Part shown: positions 20,241 to 27,311 of the stretch, in pieces | Layout: the number at the start of each line of letters is the position of its first letter | Position numbering within the stretch: position 1 is the first letter of the stretch | DNA from: a virus | IMG/VR virus record: IMGVR_UViG_3300007735_000726 | Location: 1-40,924 of that record | Direction: 5' to 3' (one strand) | Length of the DNA stretch: 40,924 bases | Notes under the pieces: generated by a model | What the model was told of the DNA's origin: nothing | Seen by the model: only the letters and a program-made list of their open reading frames with translations | The model's database searches: none | Translations under genes and position numbers: made by a program

Positions 20241-20467
20241 TTCGCCCGCCTATAGTGCGGCACCGGGTACACCCGCGCCCCGGTGCGGATACGGAACGTC
20301 CGCGACTCCATCAAACCAGCCTCCAACGATCCGGCGATGATCCGGCGAGTTTGCGCGGACCTATAGCCGTACTCATCGGCGAGTTGCTTGGCGGTCTTCC
20401 AACCGGGCGGTACTTGCTCAATTCCGCCGTCAGCCAGCGCGGCGGCGAGGTCGGCTAGGAGATTCAT
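20237..20467 (-). CDS. winged-helix DNA-binding protein, 76 aa
   Basis: WKTAKQLADEYGYRSAQTRR, IIAGSLEAGLMESRTFRIRT, then RVYPVPHYRR reads as a small winged helix: HTH near residues 22-46 and a wing at the end. ATGA overlaps on both sides place it in the operon between the phosphoesterase and the HELLH gene. Probably a local regulator or DNA-binding accessory. Confidence 0.65.
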   Translation of the reverse strand: MNLLADLAAALADGGIEQVPPGWKTAKQLADEYGYRSAQTRRIIAGSLEAGLMESRTFRIRTGARVYPVPHYRRAK

Positions 20468-21213
20468 ACCGGAAGCCTCACGTCCTCACGCTCTCCGTGT
20501 TCGCACTCCCAGGCGTGTAGGTATGCGGTGGTCTTGTCCTCGCAATACTCGCCCCAGGCTAGTCCGTGGCCGTGGGCCAGTGTGGCTGGCCTCCGCGATG
20601 AATAGCTTGGCTTGTCCGGGTCCATACCAGTACCCACGCAGATCCCGTAGTGACTGCCGACGTTGCGGCCCCGGTAGACGTGCGGCGAGTGCAGGTGCGC
20701 CATCAGCACATTGCCGCCGCGCCGCTCGACGTGGTCGCGCAGAGCATGCATGTTATACATCCATCCGTGGCATATCCACAGGTCGCCGATTTTCGCCCAA
20801 CTCTTGCGGATGTGTTCGTAACGGACTAATTGGCACTTCAGCTTTGCCGCTGTCGTTTCGATGTCCTCAACAATGCGGCGGGCCAGTTCGGAGACGACCG
20901 CTGACGGGTGGCCCATGAGGTCATATGGCCGCGCGTCATGATTGCCCATGGTCCAAATAGCGGGCCGCATCTCGCGGACCCAATCGAGTCCGCACGCCAT
21001 ATCAGGCGCGATTGGCTCGCATTCGTCCTTAGTACCGCGTGCGCCACTGCGGAGCGCGGCGGTGTCGAACACATCGCCTAGCTCAATGTACGTTTCGGGC
21101 TTCCACGCCCTGCGGAACGCGCGGACGTTGCGTTTGTACTCGTCGCACGCATACACGCTATGGAAGCACCCCGTGGCCATCCAGCGTTTCCAGACGCGGT
21201 TGATGTTGGCCAC
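20464..21213 (-). CDS. calcineurin-like metallophosphoesterase, 249 aa
   Basis: The start was moved to GTG at 21213: GGAGG lies 6 bases upstream and the GTG overlaps the previous stop (TAGTG). Metal-binding motifs appear in order: IELGDVFD (residues 43-50), TMGNHDARPYDLMG, LWICHGWMYN and LMAHLHSPHV, the usual D, N-H, H and H-x-H set of the superfamily. The fold serves nucleases, nucleotide phosphatases and phosphodiesterases; the substrate cannot be told. Its place among holin-type genes is unusual. Confidence 0.85.
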   Translation of the reverse strand: MANINRVWKRWMATGCFHSVYACDEYKRNVRAFRRAWKPETYIELGDVFDTAALRSGARGTKDECEPIAPDMACGLDWVREMRPAIWTMGNHDARPYDLMGHPSAVVSELARRIVEDIETTAAKLKCQLVRYEHIRKSWAKIGDLWICHGWMYNMHALRDHVERRGGNVLMAHLHSPHVYRGRNVGSHYGICVGTGMDPDKPSYSSRRPATLAHGHGLAWGEYCEDKTTAYLHAWECEHGEREDVRLPV

Positions 21214-21530
21214 TATTTGCCTCCGTGATTTGCCCACCACATCGCCACTGCGCCGATGATACTGGCGGGAATGGATGAGATGAGCGCAACGAATTTCCAC
21301 GCGCCACGAACTTCGGCCAGCGCGGTTTCGAGGACTGATATTCGATCCTCGCTTTTCGCGGTTCGACCGTTTAGCGTGGTCAGGTGCGCGGATATGGTAG
21401 TGAGTTTCTCTACGGTCACGGCTTGAGACGTGCGGGATTCCGCCAGGTCATCACGCAAGTTGACGAGTACCTCGCCAATGCGGTGCAGTGCTGCGAGTGG
21501 TTCCTGTTCAGCCAAAATAGACTCCGGCAT
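21213..21530 (-). CDS. coiled-coil protein with C-terminal membrane helix (holin-like)
   Basis: 105 residues: a long helix with heptads (LHRIGEVLVNLRDDLAESRT, TVEKLTTISAHLTTLNGRTA, KSEDRISVLETALAEV) followed by one membrane segment (FVALISSIPASIIGAVAMWW) and a short tail. This layout matches XhlA-type haemolysin/holin accessory proteins and similar phage membrane proteins. It pairs with the small two-segment membrane protein just upstream. Confidence 0.65.
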   Translation of the reverse strand: MPESILAEQEPLAALHRIGEVLVNLRDDLAESRTSQAVTVEKLTTISAHLTTLNGRTAKSEDRISVLETALAEVRGAWKFVALISSIPASIIGAVAMWWANHGGK

Positions 21531-21537
21531 GTGGGAT

Positions 21538-21735
21538 CTACTGCTCTTTCGGTGGTGCTTTAGGCTCGATTGGTGATTGCGTCAGGTGGCCGACTAGGCC
21601 GAGGATGGCCCCGGCAATAGCTGCGGTCTGGAGTGCCTCAGGCTTCGCGCCTTCCTGCGCAGACTGCGCCACGGCACCCACGGCACCGGACGCGGCGGCG
21701 ATTAACGCGGCTTTGAGCAATTTGCGCCAGTTCAT
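21538..21735 (-). CDS. candidate holin, 65 aa
   Basis: Starts MNWRKLLKAALIAAASGAVG with a basic N-terminus, then two hydrophobic Ala/Gly-rich segments (KAALIAAASGAVGAVA and AAIAGAILGLVGHL) separated by a short polar turn, and a Pro/Lys tail. The size and topology fit a small holin. It overlaps the preceding gene as ATGA. It may act with the XhlA-like protein to make the membrane lesion. Confidence 0.6.
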   Translation of the reverse strand: MNWRKLLKAALIAAASGAVGAVAQSAQEGAKPEALQTAAIAGAILGLVGHLTQSPIEPKAPPKEQ

Positions 21736-22163
21736 AATTTCACCCAGAATCCGCCGAACGGGGTCGGACGCTTGTAGACATACATTGCACCCGCCGCGCG
21801 GTAGTCGTCGCCCGGTTGCGGATTCGTGCCGCTCTGCGCGTAGAACTTGCCCGGCGCGCCCGGTATCGGCCCGCCAACTGGTCCGCCGACGGCGTCCGTG
21901 TCCGTGGCAAATTTGGGCAGAAACGATTCCGGCTTGATGTCGCTGACCGGCGTATTGGTCGGCTTGAGTGTCAGCGCAAAGCCTGGCTCAAATTCAATCA
22001 CGGCCTCCACGTTGTACGGTACCAGTGGCGGCGGAGCAGTATCCTGCGATAGCGCCCAGTTTTGGCACGCCTGGATATAGTTCTGTGCCTTCAGGCGGTT
22101 AATCTGTGCCGCCATCGCACGGCCTTGCGCCGCAAATGTGGCTTTTATTTCTTCGTCGAACAT
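21732..22163 (-). CDS. hypothetical protein, 143 aa
   Basis: The start MFDEEIKATFAAQGRAMAAQ has AAGGAG upstream; the longer ORF is an extension through the previous gene. The N-terminal helix (QINRLKAQNYIQACQNWALS) is followed by a Pro/Gly-rich beta region (VEAVIEFEPGFALTLKPTNT; GGPVGGPIPGAPGKFY) and YKRPTPFGGFWVKL at the end. It may be a small virion or tail accessory protein; unrecognised. Confidence 0.6.
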   Translation of the reverse strand: MFDEEIKATFAAQGRAMAAQINRLKAQNYIQACQNWALSQDTAPPPLVPYNVEAVIEFEPGFALTLKPTNTPVSDIKPESFLPKFATDTDAVGGPVGGPIPGAPGKFYAQSGTNPQPGDDYRAAGAMYVYKRPTPFGGFWVKL

Positions 22164-22318
22164 GGTTGCTCCTTCGCTGTTAAATCGAGCGGCCCGTGCT
22201 GTCGCGCGAGTTGGTTGATTTCGGTTTTGGCTTCGGCGTCGAGCGGGAGGAAATACGGTCCGCCGATCTTGTCGCCGTCGTCGGTGGTGGCGACTACCGC
22301 CGCCGTGCGGAGCCTCAT
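22145..22318 (-). CDS. hypothetical protein, 57 aa
   Basis: A short ORF found between two larger genes: MRLRTAAVVATTDDGDKIGG, PYFLPLDAEAKTEINQLARQ, HGPLDLTAKEQPCSTKK. Its ATG overlaps the DUF3310 gene stop (ATGA) and its end overlaps the next start by 19 bases. Continuous overlaps support it; no family recognised. Confidence 0.5.
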   Translation of the reverse strand: MRLRTAAVVATTDDGDKIGGPYFLPLDAEAKTEINQLARQHGPLDLTAKEQPCSTKK

Positions 22319-22566
22319 TTGTCGAGCGCCGCCAACGCTCGATCAAGATACCAACGCGCTTTCTCCAAGTCTTCCCGCATGGTTCCCTTGTCCTGGCAGC
22401 GCCAAAGGTATTTCATGGCGTTGCCCAAGCAGTAGAACAGGCCCCACCCGTGATCTTCGATGATCTCGATGCACTCCGCGCGGCAGCCGGTGTAGTGCGG
22501 AGGAGTGTTGATTAAATCCGGTGGCGGCGGTGCTTGCTTGGGAGGTGCCGGATATTGCTTGCTCAT
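22315..22566 (-). CDS. DUF3310 protein, 83 aa
   Basis: TPPHYTGCRAECIEIIEDHG, then FYCLGNAMKYLWRCQDKGTM and EDLEKARWYLDRAL, match DUF3310: HY.....E.I, GNA.KYLWR..KG..DL.KA.WYL. The Pro-rich N-terminus (PAPPKQAPPPPDL) is usual. The family is very common in phages and is sometimes called nucleotide-kinase-like, but its biochemical role is not settled. Confidence 0.85.
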   Translation of the reverse strand: MSKQYPAPPKQAPPPPDLINTPPHYTGCRAECIEIIEDHGWGLFYCLGNAMKYLWRCQDKGTMREDLEKARWYLDRALAALDK

Positions 22567-22958
22567 TGCTCCACCGCCCGATACACCCGCACGCTGACCT
22601 CGGTATGCTCCGCGCCGTCGAAGACTACGAGCGCAACGCGACGGCCCCAGGCGTCGGTGGACAGGTCGGCAAACTTCGCCACGCCGTCGACGGTCACCCG
22701 CACGACATCGCCCTCGCGGATGTGCAGCAAAACCTGGGTTACTTTGCCAGCAGGCCAGGGGTACTGCGGGCTGGCCGCGCGGAGGGCGTCATAGTCCACG
22801 CAGGCCACTTGCAGTAAGTCAATGTTTGGCGAGTGGTTCTGGCGGTCGAGGCCGCAAATGGACTCGGCCCGCATCACGCCCGCCGCCATCAGCGCGAACG
22901 CCACGACGATCAGCCAGTCAATGCGACGGCCCAGTGTGGTACGCGGGAGGGGTGTCAC
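22563..22958 (-). CDS. membrane-anchored or secreted protein, 131 aa
   Basis: GTG start at 22958 overlaps the upstream stop (GTGA), preferred to the longer ORF. N-terminal TPLPRTTLGRRIDWLIVVAF, then ALMAAGVMRAES: a basic region, one hydrophobic helix and a possible cleavage after MRA. The rest is beta-rich (VTQVLLHIREGDVVRVTVDG) with two Cys (SICGLD, VACVDY). Probably periplasmic. It could serve in lysis in place of a spanin, but no spanin signature is visible. Confidence 0.6.
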   Translation of the reverse strand: MTPLPRTTLGRRIDWLIVVAFALMAAGVMRAESICGLDRQNHSPNIDLLQVACVDYDALRAASPQYPWPAGKVTQVLLHIREGDVVRVTVDGVAKFADLSTDAWGRRVALVVFDGAEHTEVSVRVYRAVEQ

Positions 22959-23230
22959 TTCTTTACCTCCGGTTTCGGCGGCTCCGGTTTGGCGAGCGTG
23001 CCGTCTGGCCGGATCTCGCACGCGGGGATGTCGAGCGCGCGGCGGCAGGCGTCGGCGCGTACAGTACCGCGCTGCTTGTCGAGGGCGTCGAACTCTTCGC
23101 GGATGGCCTTCATGCGCGCTTCAATCGAGTTGAGCGCTATGATTTCGGCGGTGTTCAATGCGGGCGTGGTTTTCGGCTGTTCAGCCGCCCCGGCAATGCC
23201 CATTGCCAGGATGAGTAGGGTGGTACGCAT
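22955..23230 (-). CDS. secreted helical protein, 91 aa
   Basis: MRTTLLILAMGIAGAAEQPK is a clear signal peptide with cleavage near AGA-A. The mature part is a helix (IIALNSIEARMKAIREEFDA, LDKQRG), two Cys (ADACRRALDIPACEI) and a Pro/Lys-rich tail (KPEPPKPEVKK). It is the first gene after the big fibre, in the lysis region. An exported coiled coil with a proline tail could be spanin-like, but it lacks a lipobox. Confidence 0.6.
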   Translation of the reverse strand: MRTTLLILAMGIAGAAEQPKTTPALNTAEIIALNSIEARMKAIREEFDALDKQRGTVRADACRRALDIPACEIRPDGTLAKPEPPKPEVKK

Positions 23231-23240
23231 AAAGTCATGA

Positions 23241-23262
23241 GCGAGTGTTTTCGTACACTCGC
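23241..23262. repeat. hairpin between the fibre and the lysis region
   Basis: GCGAGTGT and ACACTCGC form a perfect 8-bp stem with a 6-base loop (TTTCGT) in the 70-base gap between the large fibre gene and the first lysis-region gene. A second GC repeat (CCCGGG twice) lies beside it. No T-run follows, so it is more likely an RNA stabiliser or processing element than a strong terminator. Confidence 0.45.
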
Positions 23263-23300
23263 GGAAACGCCCGGGCGGGAGAGTGGCACCCGGGAATCCT

Positions 23301-26300
23301 TTAGCAGGTGCCGCCGGTCATGATGCCCGCCGAGAACGTCAGCGTGCATGTTCCGGTACCGGCTGAGTCGCGGACGGTCTTTGTGCCAGTGAACGCGGTT
23401 CCGCTGGGAGGCGTGACTGTCCCAGTGATGTCAATATCGGTCGTGTACATCTTTCGGATGCGCCTGGTCGCGCTGCCGACGTCAACAGTGGTGACACCTG
23501 AGCCGGGAACAAACGACGTGTAAGCCGTGATTGCGCCTCCGTGGATGGCGTTCCAATACGCAGACGATGACCCGCTTATGTAGGTGTTGTTCGTCGTCGG
23601 GATCATATCGCCGGTTAACGTCCCGTTAAAGGTGAAGGTGCTGGAAACATTGAGTGTGGACAGGTACCCAAGCCAGCGCACACCACTGGAGCCGAGGGCG
23701 TAGGTGGCGTTCGTGGTGGCTATCAGGTCACTGGAAAACGTAGACGATGCCGTGACGGTTGAGCCGCTGAAATTGACCGCGCCGGATGCGTCGAGCGCGG
23801 AGGTCCACACTTTCGACGGGCGAAGGCTGGTAGTGCCGATGGTGTAGGAGGTGTTCGCCACTGGCACAAAATGCCCATCGTGTTCAATGGTCCATCGGGC
23901 GGTGCGGGTGGCGGCGCCGTTGCTGTTGGTGGCAAATTCCAGGTATGCGCCCTCTGCGCTGCCGAGGCTCCATGCCTGCGAGGCCTTCGCGGTGATTGCG
24001 GCCCGGTTGTATTGCGTGCCGCTGATCTCCGCGCCGAAAACGAGAAACCCGATGCGGTCGCCGCTGGCCGTGGGTGCGCTGCCCTGGTGGGCGATTATGC
24101 CGCCGCCGCTTATTGAGCTCACTGCGCCGGTGTATTTGACTTGCAGGATATTGACGCTGGCGCTGTTTTCGACTTGCAGCTTCGCGCCGGTATTATTCGC
24201 CGAGCCGCCAATCCATACCGCACCGGTCGAGCGATAGATGTTGCCGCCGCTCGTGGTCCACTGCGAGGCCGTAGAGGCGGCGCAAGCGAGGTTTCCCGAT
24301 GCGTCTGATGTCCAGACATCACCCAGCGCACAGGTGCGGCCGTCCGTGAACGTCGCGCCGGTTTGGATGGTGATGCTTGACCCGGAGGACGCGAAGGATG
24401 AGCCGTAGGTGGTCCAGCCGGTGGCATACAGGCGACGGGCGCGAGCTGATGAGGTGCCAAAATCATAGGTCTGATCGGCTGAAAATGTCGAGGATGCGCC
24501 GAAGGCCACGCCGCCGCCGGCCGTCAGCACGCCCGAAAAGTTACCCAGTACGGATTCAACGTCCGCCCACCGCAGCGAAGATGTTCCGCTGACGTAGGTG
24601 TTATTCGCCGTGGGCGTCCAGGCGGTGCTCACGCCCGCGATGTTTAAAATTTCGCGCGAGGAGTTTATGACCGTGGTTCCGCTGACCCGGTAGGCCGGTG
24701 AGCCGGTCGCGTTCATGACGGCCACGCTCAGATTTCCGGGAATATCCACGGTGCCGCTGGTGTCGATCAGGAATCGCTTCGCTGGTGTGCCTGCGCCCTG
24801 GTTTTGGTAGATGGCGAAGTCGCCGACCGATACTGCCGAAGTTCCGATCAGCCATCCGCCGTTGGTATCGTCAGTCCGGTAGACTCCCAGCGAAACAAAC
24901 CCGCTGGCCCCGTTAGCCCACACGTTGCTGATGTTCTGCCCCGCGCCGAGTGCTGGCCCGTTGCCATCAGCGTACACCTTCCCGCCAGTGAAGCGGTGCA
25001 AGCTGGCCCCATAGAGAAGGCCGTTGCTGTAGCCGTAGGTGTAGATCACGCCGTAGGCGTCGGAAGGCGTGGCCGCGCGAGTCCAAAACATGCCCATGTT
25101 CCGCGATGCCGACTGGCCCAGCGCGACGGCGGAGGAGTACGAGGCATCGAGGATACTGATGCCGTTTTTGGTGGCCGAAAGATCACTTGATGTGTCGCCA
25201 ATACGGATGCGCCCTTCGTCGTACGCGTTTATAGCCACGTCGCCGTAGGTCGTCGTGAACTTGAGTCCCGCGCGCTCGATGGCGCTCCCGGTGTCTGTAC
25301 GCCCAATGACATCGTAGATCATGCCCTTTGTGGAGGTGCCGGTGATCTGCGCGTCAAGCACACCACGCCCGCGATTATTGGTCACGGTTGAGTTGTGTAG
25401 GTTATAAAACCGAAAATCCAGCGCGTAGCCGTCGATTTTATTCCCAACGATGACAAGGTTTTCGCCATAGGAGCAGATGCCCGTGGCAAACGTGCCATTG
25501 TCGCAACTGATATCAAACCCGATCCAGCCACCCTCCATGTGGTTGTCGTTAAGCACCGTGTCGCCGACGTACCCATGGATGTAAAAGGCCCTGTTGCCAC
25601 TGGTGGCCCCAAGCGCTTCAGCAGTGCCGCCGAAGAAGTTGCGGCTCCAGATAGAGCCGCTCGACGTATGCAAGGACTCAATGCCGACCGAGTTCGTGAC
25701 CGACATGGAAAACGCGCAGTCGAGGATATTGTTATCACCTAGGTCCGTCGTGTGGCCCAACTTCACGCCGCGCCACATGCCGTCAAAATAGATGTCGTGA
25801 ATGGTTGATACGCCAAATCCGGCGGTGGCGGATTCGATGCCGTTCTGCGATGTTCCGGCCCCGTTTCCCTGAATCGTGAAGTCTGAAAATTCGAGGTAGT
25901 AGACCGGCCCCGCGTTGTCGATTTTGATTACTGGCGCATTGGTCGTAGACTTCAGCGTTGAGTTGCGCCGCCCTTGGCCGCGCAGGCCTGCGTAGCTGGC
26001 CGTTATGTTGATCGTGGTCACAACACAGACGCCTTGCGGCAAAATGGCCCGTTTTTTTACGCCGCTACCCGCGTTGATTGCGTTGGTGATGGCCGTCGTG
26101 TCGTCGGTCGTGCCGTCGCAAACCGCGCCGAAGTTGCGCACATCGTAGGCGTCACGCCCGCCTTCGGCCCACGCGCCAACGCCTGACCCTTGATCGGTCC
26201 AGACGTAGCCCGCGCTGCTGCCGGTGGGAATAGTCAGGGCGCTGAAATTTGCCGAAGTAGCGTTGACCTGAGAAAAAGGAACGGCCGATGTGCCAACCTT

Positions 26301-27311
26301 TCGCGTATTTGCGGCGTCAGGAATGATGTCGGTGTAGAAAATCGAGCGGTCAACGGTTCCGCCGCCGTTAACGGCCTCAATCTTGAGCATGTTCGATCCG
26401 GCATTGTTGCGGATGTAGAAGTTGCTCATGGCGGCTGCGCCAACACCGCTGGCCACGGCGTTCAGGTCCCATTCGCCAGGAACGGCGATGCTGCCCGTGT
26501 TGTCATATAGCGTCAACTTTCGGCTGGCCAGTTTGGACTCCGCGTAGATGGCCGCAGGGTTGCCGCTGCCTACGCCGATGGAAAAGCCGCCGCCGATATT
26601 CCAGGCGTTATTGGTGCCTGCGGTCAGATGTCCTGATTTGTCGATGCGCCACCGCTCCGTCATCGTGCCGGATGCATCGGCGGTGCGAAAACGGATGCGC
26701 CCCGGAACCACGCCGCTGGACACTGTGCCATCCACCTCGCCGATCACTTGAGCCGCGCGCTGGTAGTTGGTGCCGTCGCTCCCCCTGAACACGATAAATC
26801 CAAGCGTGTCTCCGCTGGCTACTGCGCCGTGGGAGCCAAGAGTGCCGCTGGCGGATTTGTTGAAATCCAGCACGGCCCCATGGCCCCCGGTGGCCGAGAA
26901 CACGTTCATCGCCATGCCGCCGAAATCTCCGGCGTAGTTGGTATTGAGGTTCTGGCCGAGGCGCACGGTCGGGCTGGTGTGGCCGATGGTGACCACTCCC
27001 GTGCTGCGGTAGATGTCGGAGCCGCTCAGGGTCCAGTAGCCCGCACACGCCGCGAACGACAGCACTCCCGCGCCGTCCGTCTGGAGGCACTGGCCGCTGG
27101 TGCCATCGGCGGCGGGGAGGGTCCAGACGGTCGAAGCCGCGACCGACTGCGGTGCCTTGAGGCCCACGTAGTCGGTGCCGTTAGTGCGCCGCTCCTGCAT
27201 ACGGATTTCGCCCGTAGCGCTTCCGGCGGATTGCGTGATAGTGAATGGCGTCTGGGCCTGCGGAAACACCGCAATGGCCGTCAGAACGCAAATAATGAAG
27301 TGTTTATTCAT
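23301..27311 (-). CDS. tail fibre with pectate-lyase-like domain, 1336 aa
   Basis: The start MNKHFIICVLTAIAVFPQAQ was chosen: it overlaps the tail-tip stop by 8 bases and looks like a signal peptide. Layout: fibre module (~90-240), pectate-lyase/right-handed beta-helix domain from DAYDVRNFGAVCDGTTDDTT at ~387 to ~690, further strands, then a second copy of the first module (GGNIYRSTGAVWIGGS versus GSDIYRSTGVVTIGHT). A motif like NTYISGSSSAYWNAI or NTYVSGTSSLRWADV recurs at least six times. The end CTLTFSAGIMTGGTC is a usual fibre terminus. It probably binds or degrades surface polysaccharide. Confidence 0.8.
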   Translation of the reverse strand: MNKHFIICVLTAIAVFPQAQTPFTITQSAGSATGEIRMQERRTNGTDYVGLKAPQSVAASTVWTLPAADGTSGQCLQTDGAGVLSFAACAGYWTLSGSDIYRSTGVVTIGHTSPTVRLGQNLNTNYAGDFGGMAMNVFSATGGHGAVLDFNKSASGTLGSHGAVASGDTLGFIVFRGSDGTNYQRAAQVIGEVDGTVSSGVVPGRIRFRTADASGTMTERWRIDKSGHLTAGTNNAWNIGGGFSIGVGSGNPAAIYAESKLASRKLTLYDNTGSIAVPGEWDLNAVASGVGAAAMSNFYIRNNAGSNMLKIEAVNGGGTVDRSIFYTDIIPDAANTRKVGTSAVPFSQVNATSANFSALTIPTGSSAGYVWTDQGSGVGAWAEGGRDAYDVRNFGAVCDGTTDDTTAITNAINAGSGVKKRAILPQGVCVVTTINITASYAGLRGQGRRNSTLKSTTNAPVIKIDNAGPVYYLEFSDFTIQGNGAGTSQNGIESATAGFGVSTIHDIYFDGMWRGVKLGHTTDLGDNNILDCAFSMSVTNSVGIESLHTSSGSIWSRNFFGGTAEALGATSGNRAFYIHGYVGDTVLNDNHMEGGWIGFDISCDNGTFATGICSYGENLVIVGNKIDGYALDFRFYNLHNSTVTNNRGRGVLDAQITGTSTKGMIYDVIGRTDTGSAIERAGLKFTTTYGDVAINAYDEGRIRIGDTSSDLSATKNGISILDASYSSAVALGQSASRNMGMFWTRAATPSDAYGVIYTYGYSNGLLYGASLHRFTGGKVYADGNGPALGAGQNISNVWANGASGFVSLGVYRTDDTNGGWLIGTSAVSVGDFAIYQNQGAGTPAKRFLIDTSGTVDIPGNLSVAVMNATGSPAYRVSGTTVINSSREILNIAGVSTAWTPTANNTYVSGTSSLRWADVESVLGNFSGVLTAGGGVAFGASSTFSADQTYDFGTSSARARRLYATGWTTYGSSFASSGSSITIQTGATFTDGRTCALGDVWTSDASGNLACAASTASQWTTSGGNIYRSTGAVWIGGSANNTGAKLQVENSASVNILQVKYTGAVSSISGGGIIAHQGSAPTASGDRIGFLVFGAEISGTQYNRAAITAKASQAWSLGSAEGAYLEFATNSNGAATRTARWTIEHDGHFVPVANTSYTIGTTSLRPSKVWTSALDASGAVNFSGSTVTASSTFSSDLIATTNATYALGSSGVRWLGYLSTLNVSSTFTFNGTLTGDMIPTTNNTYISGSSSAYWNAIHGGAITAYTSFVPGSGVTTVDVGSATRRIRKMYTTDIDITGTVTPPSGTAFTGTKTVRDSAGTGTCTLTFSAGIMTGGTC

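Noticed and set aside
23301-27311. Diversity-generating retroelement target in the fibre gene
   Set aside because: No reverse transcriptase or template repeat is visible in the window; the repeats are ordinary fibre modules.
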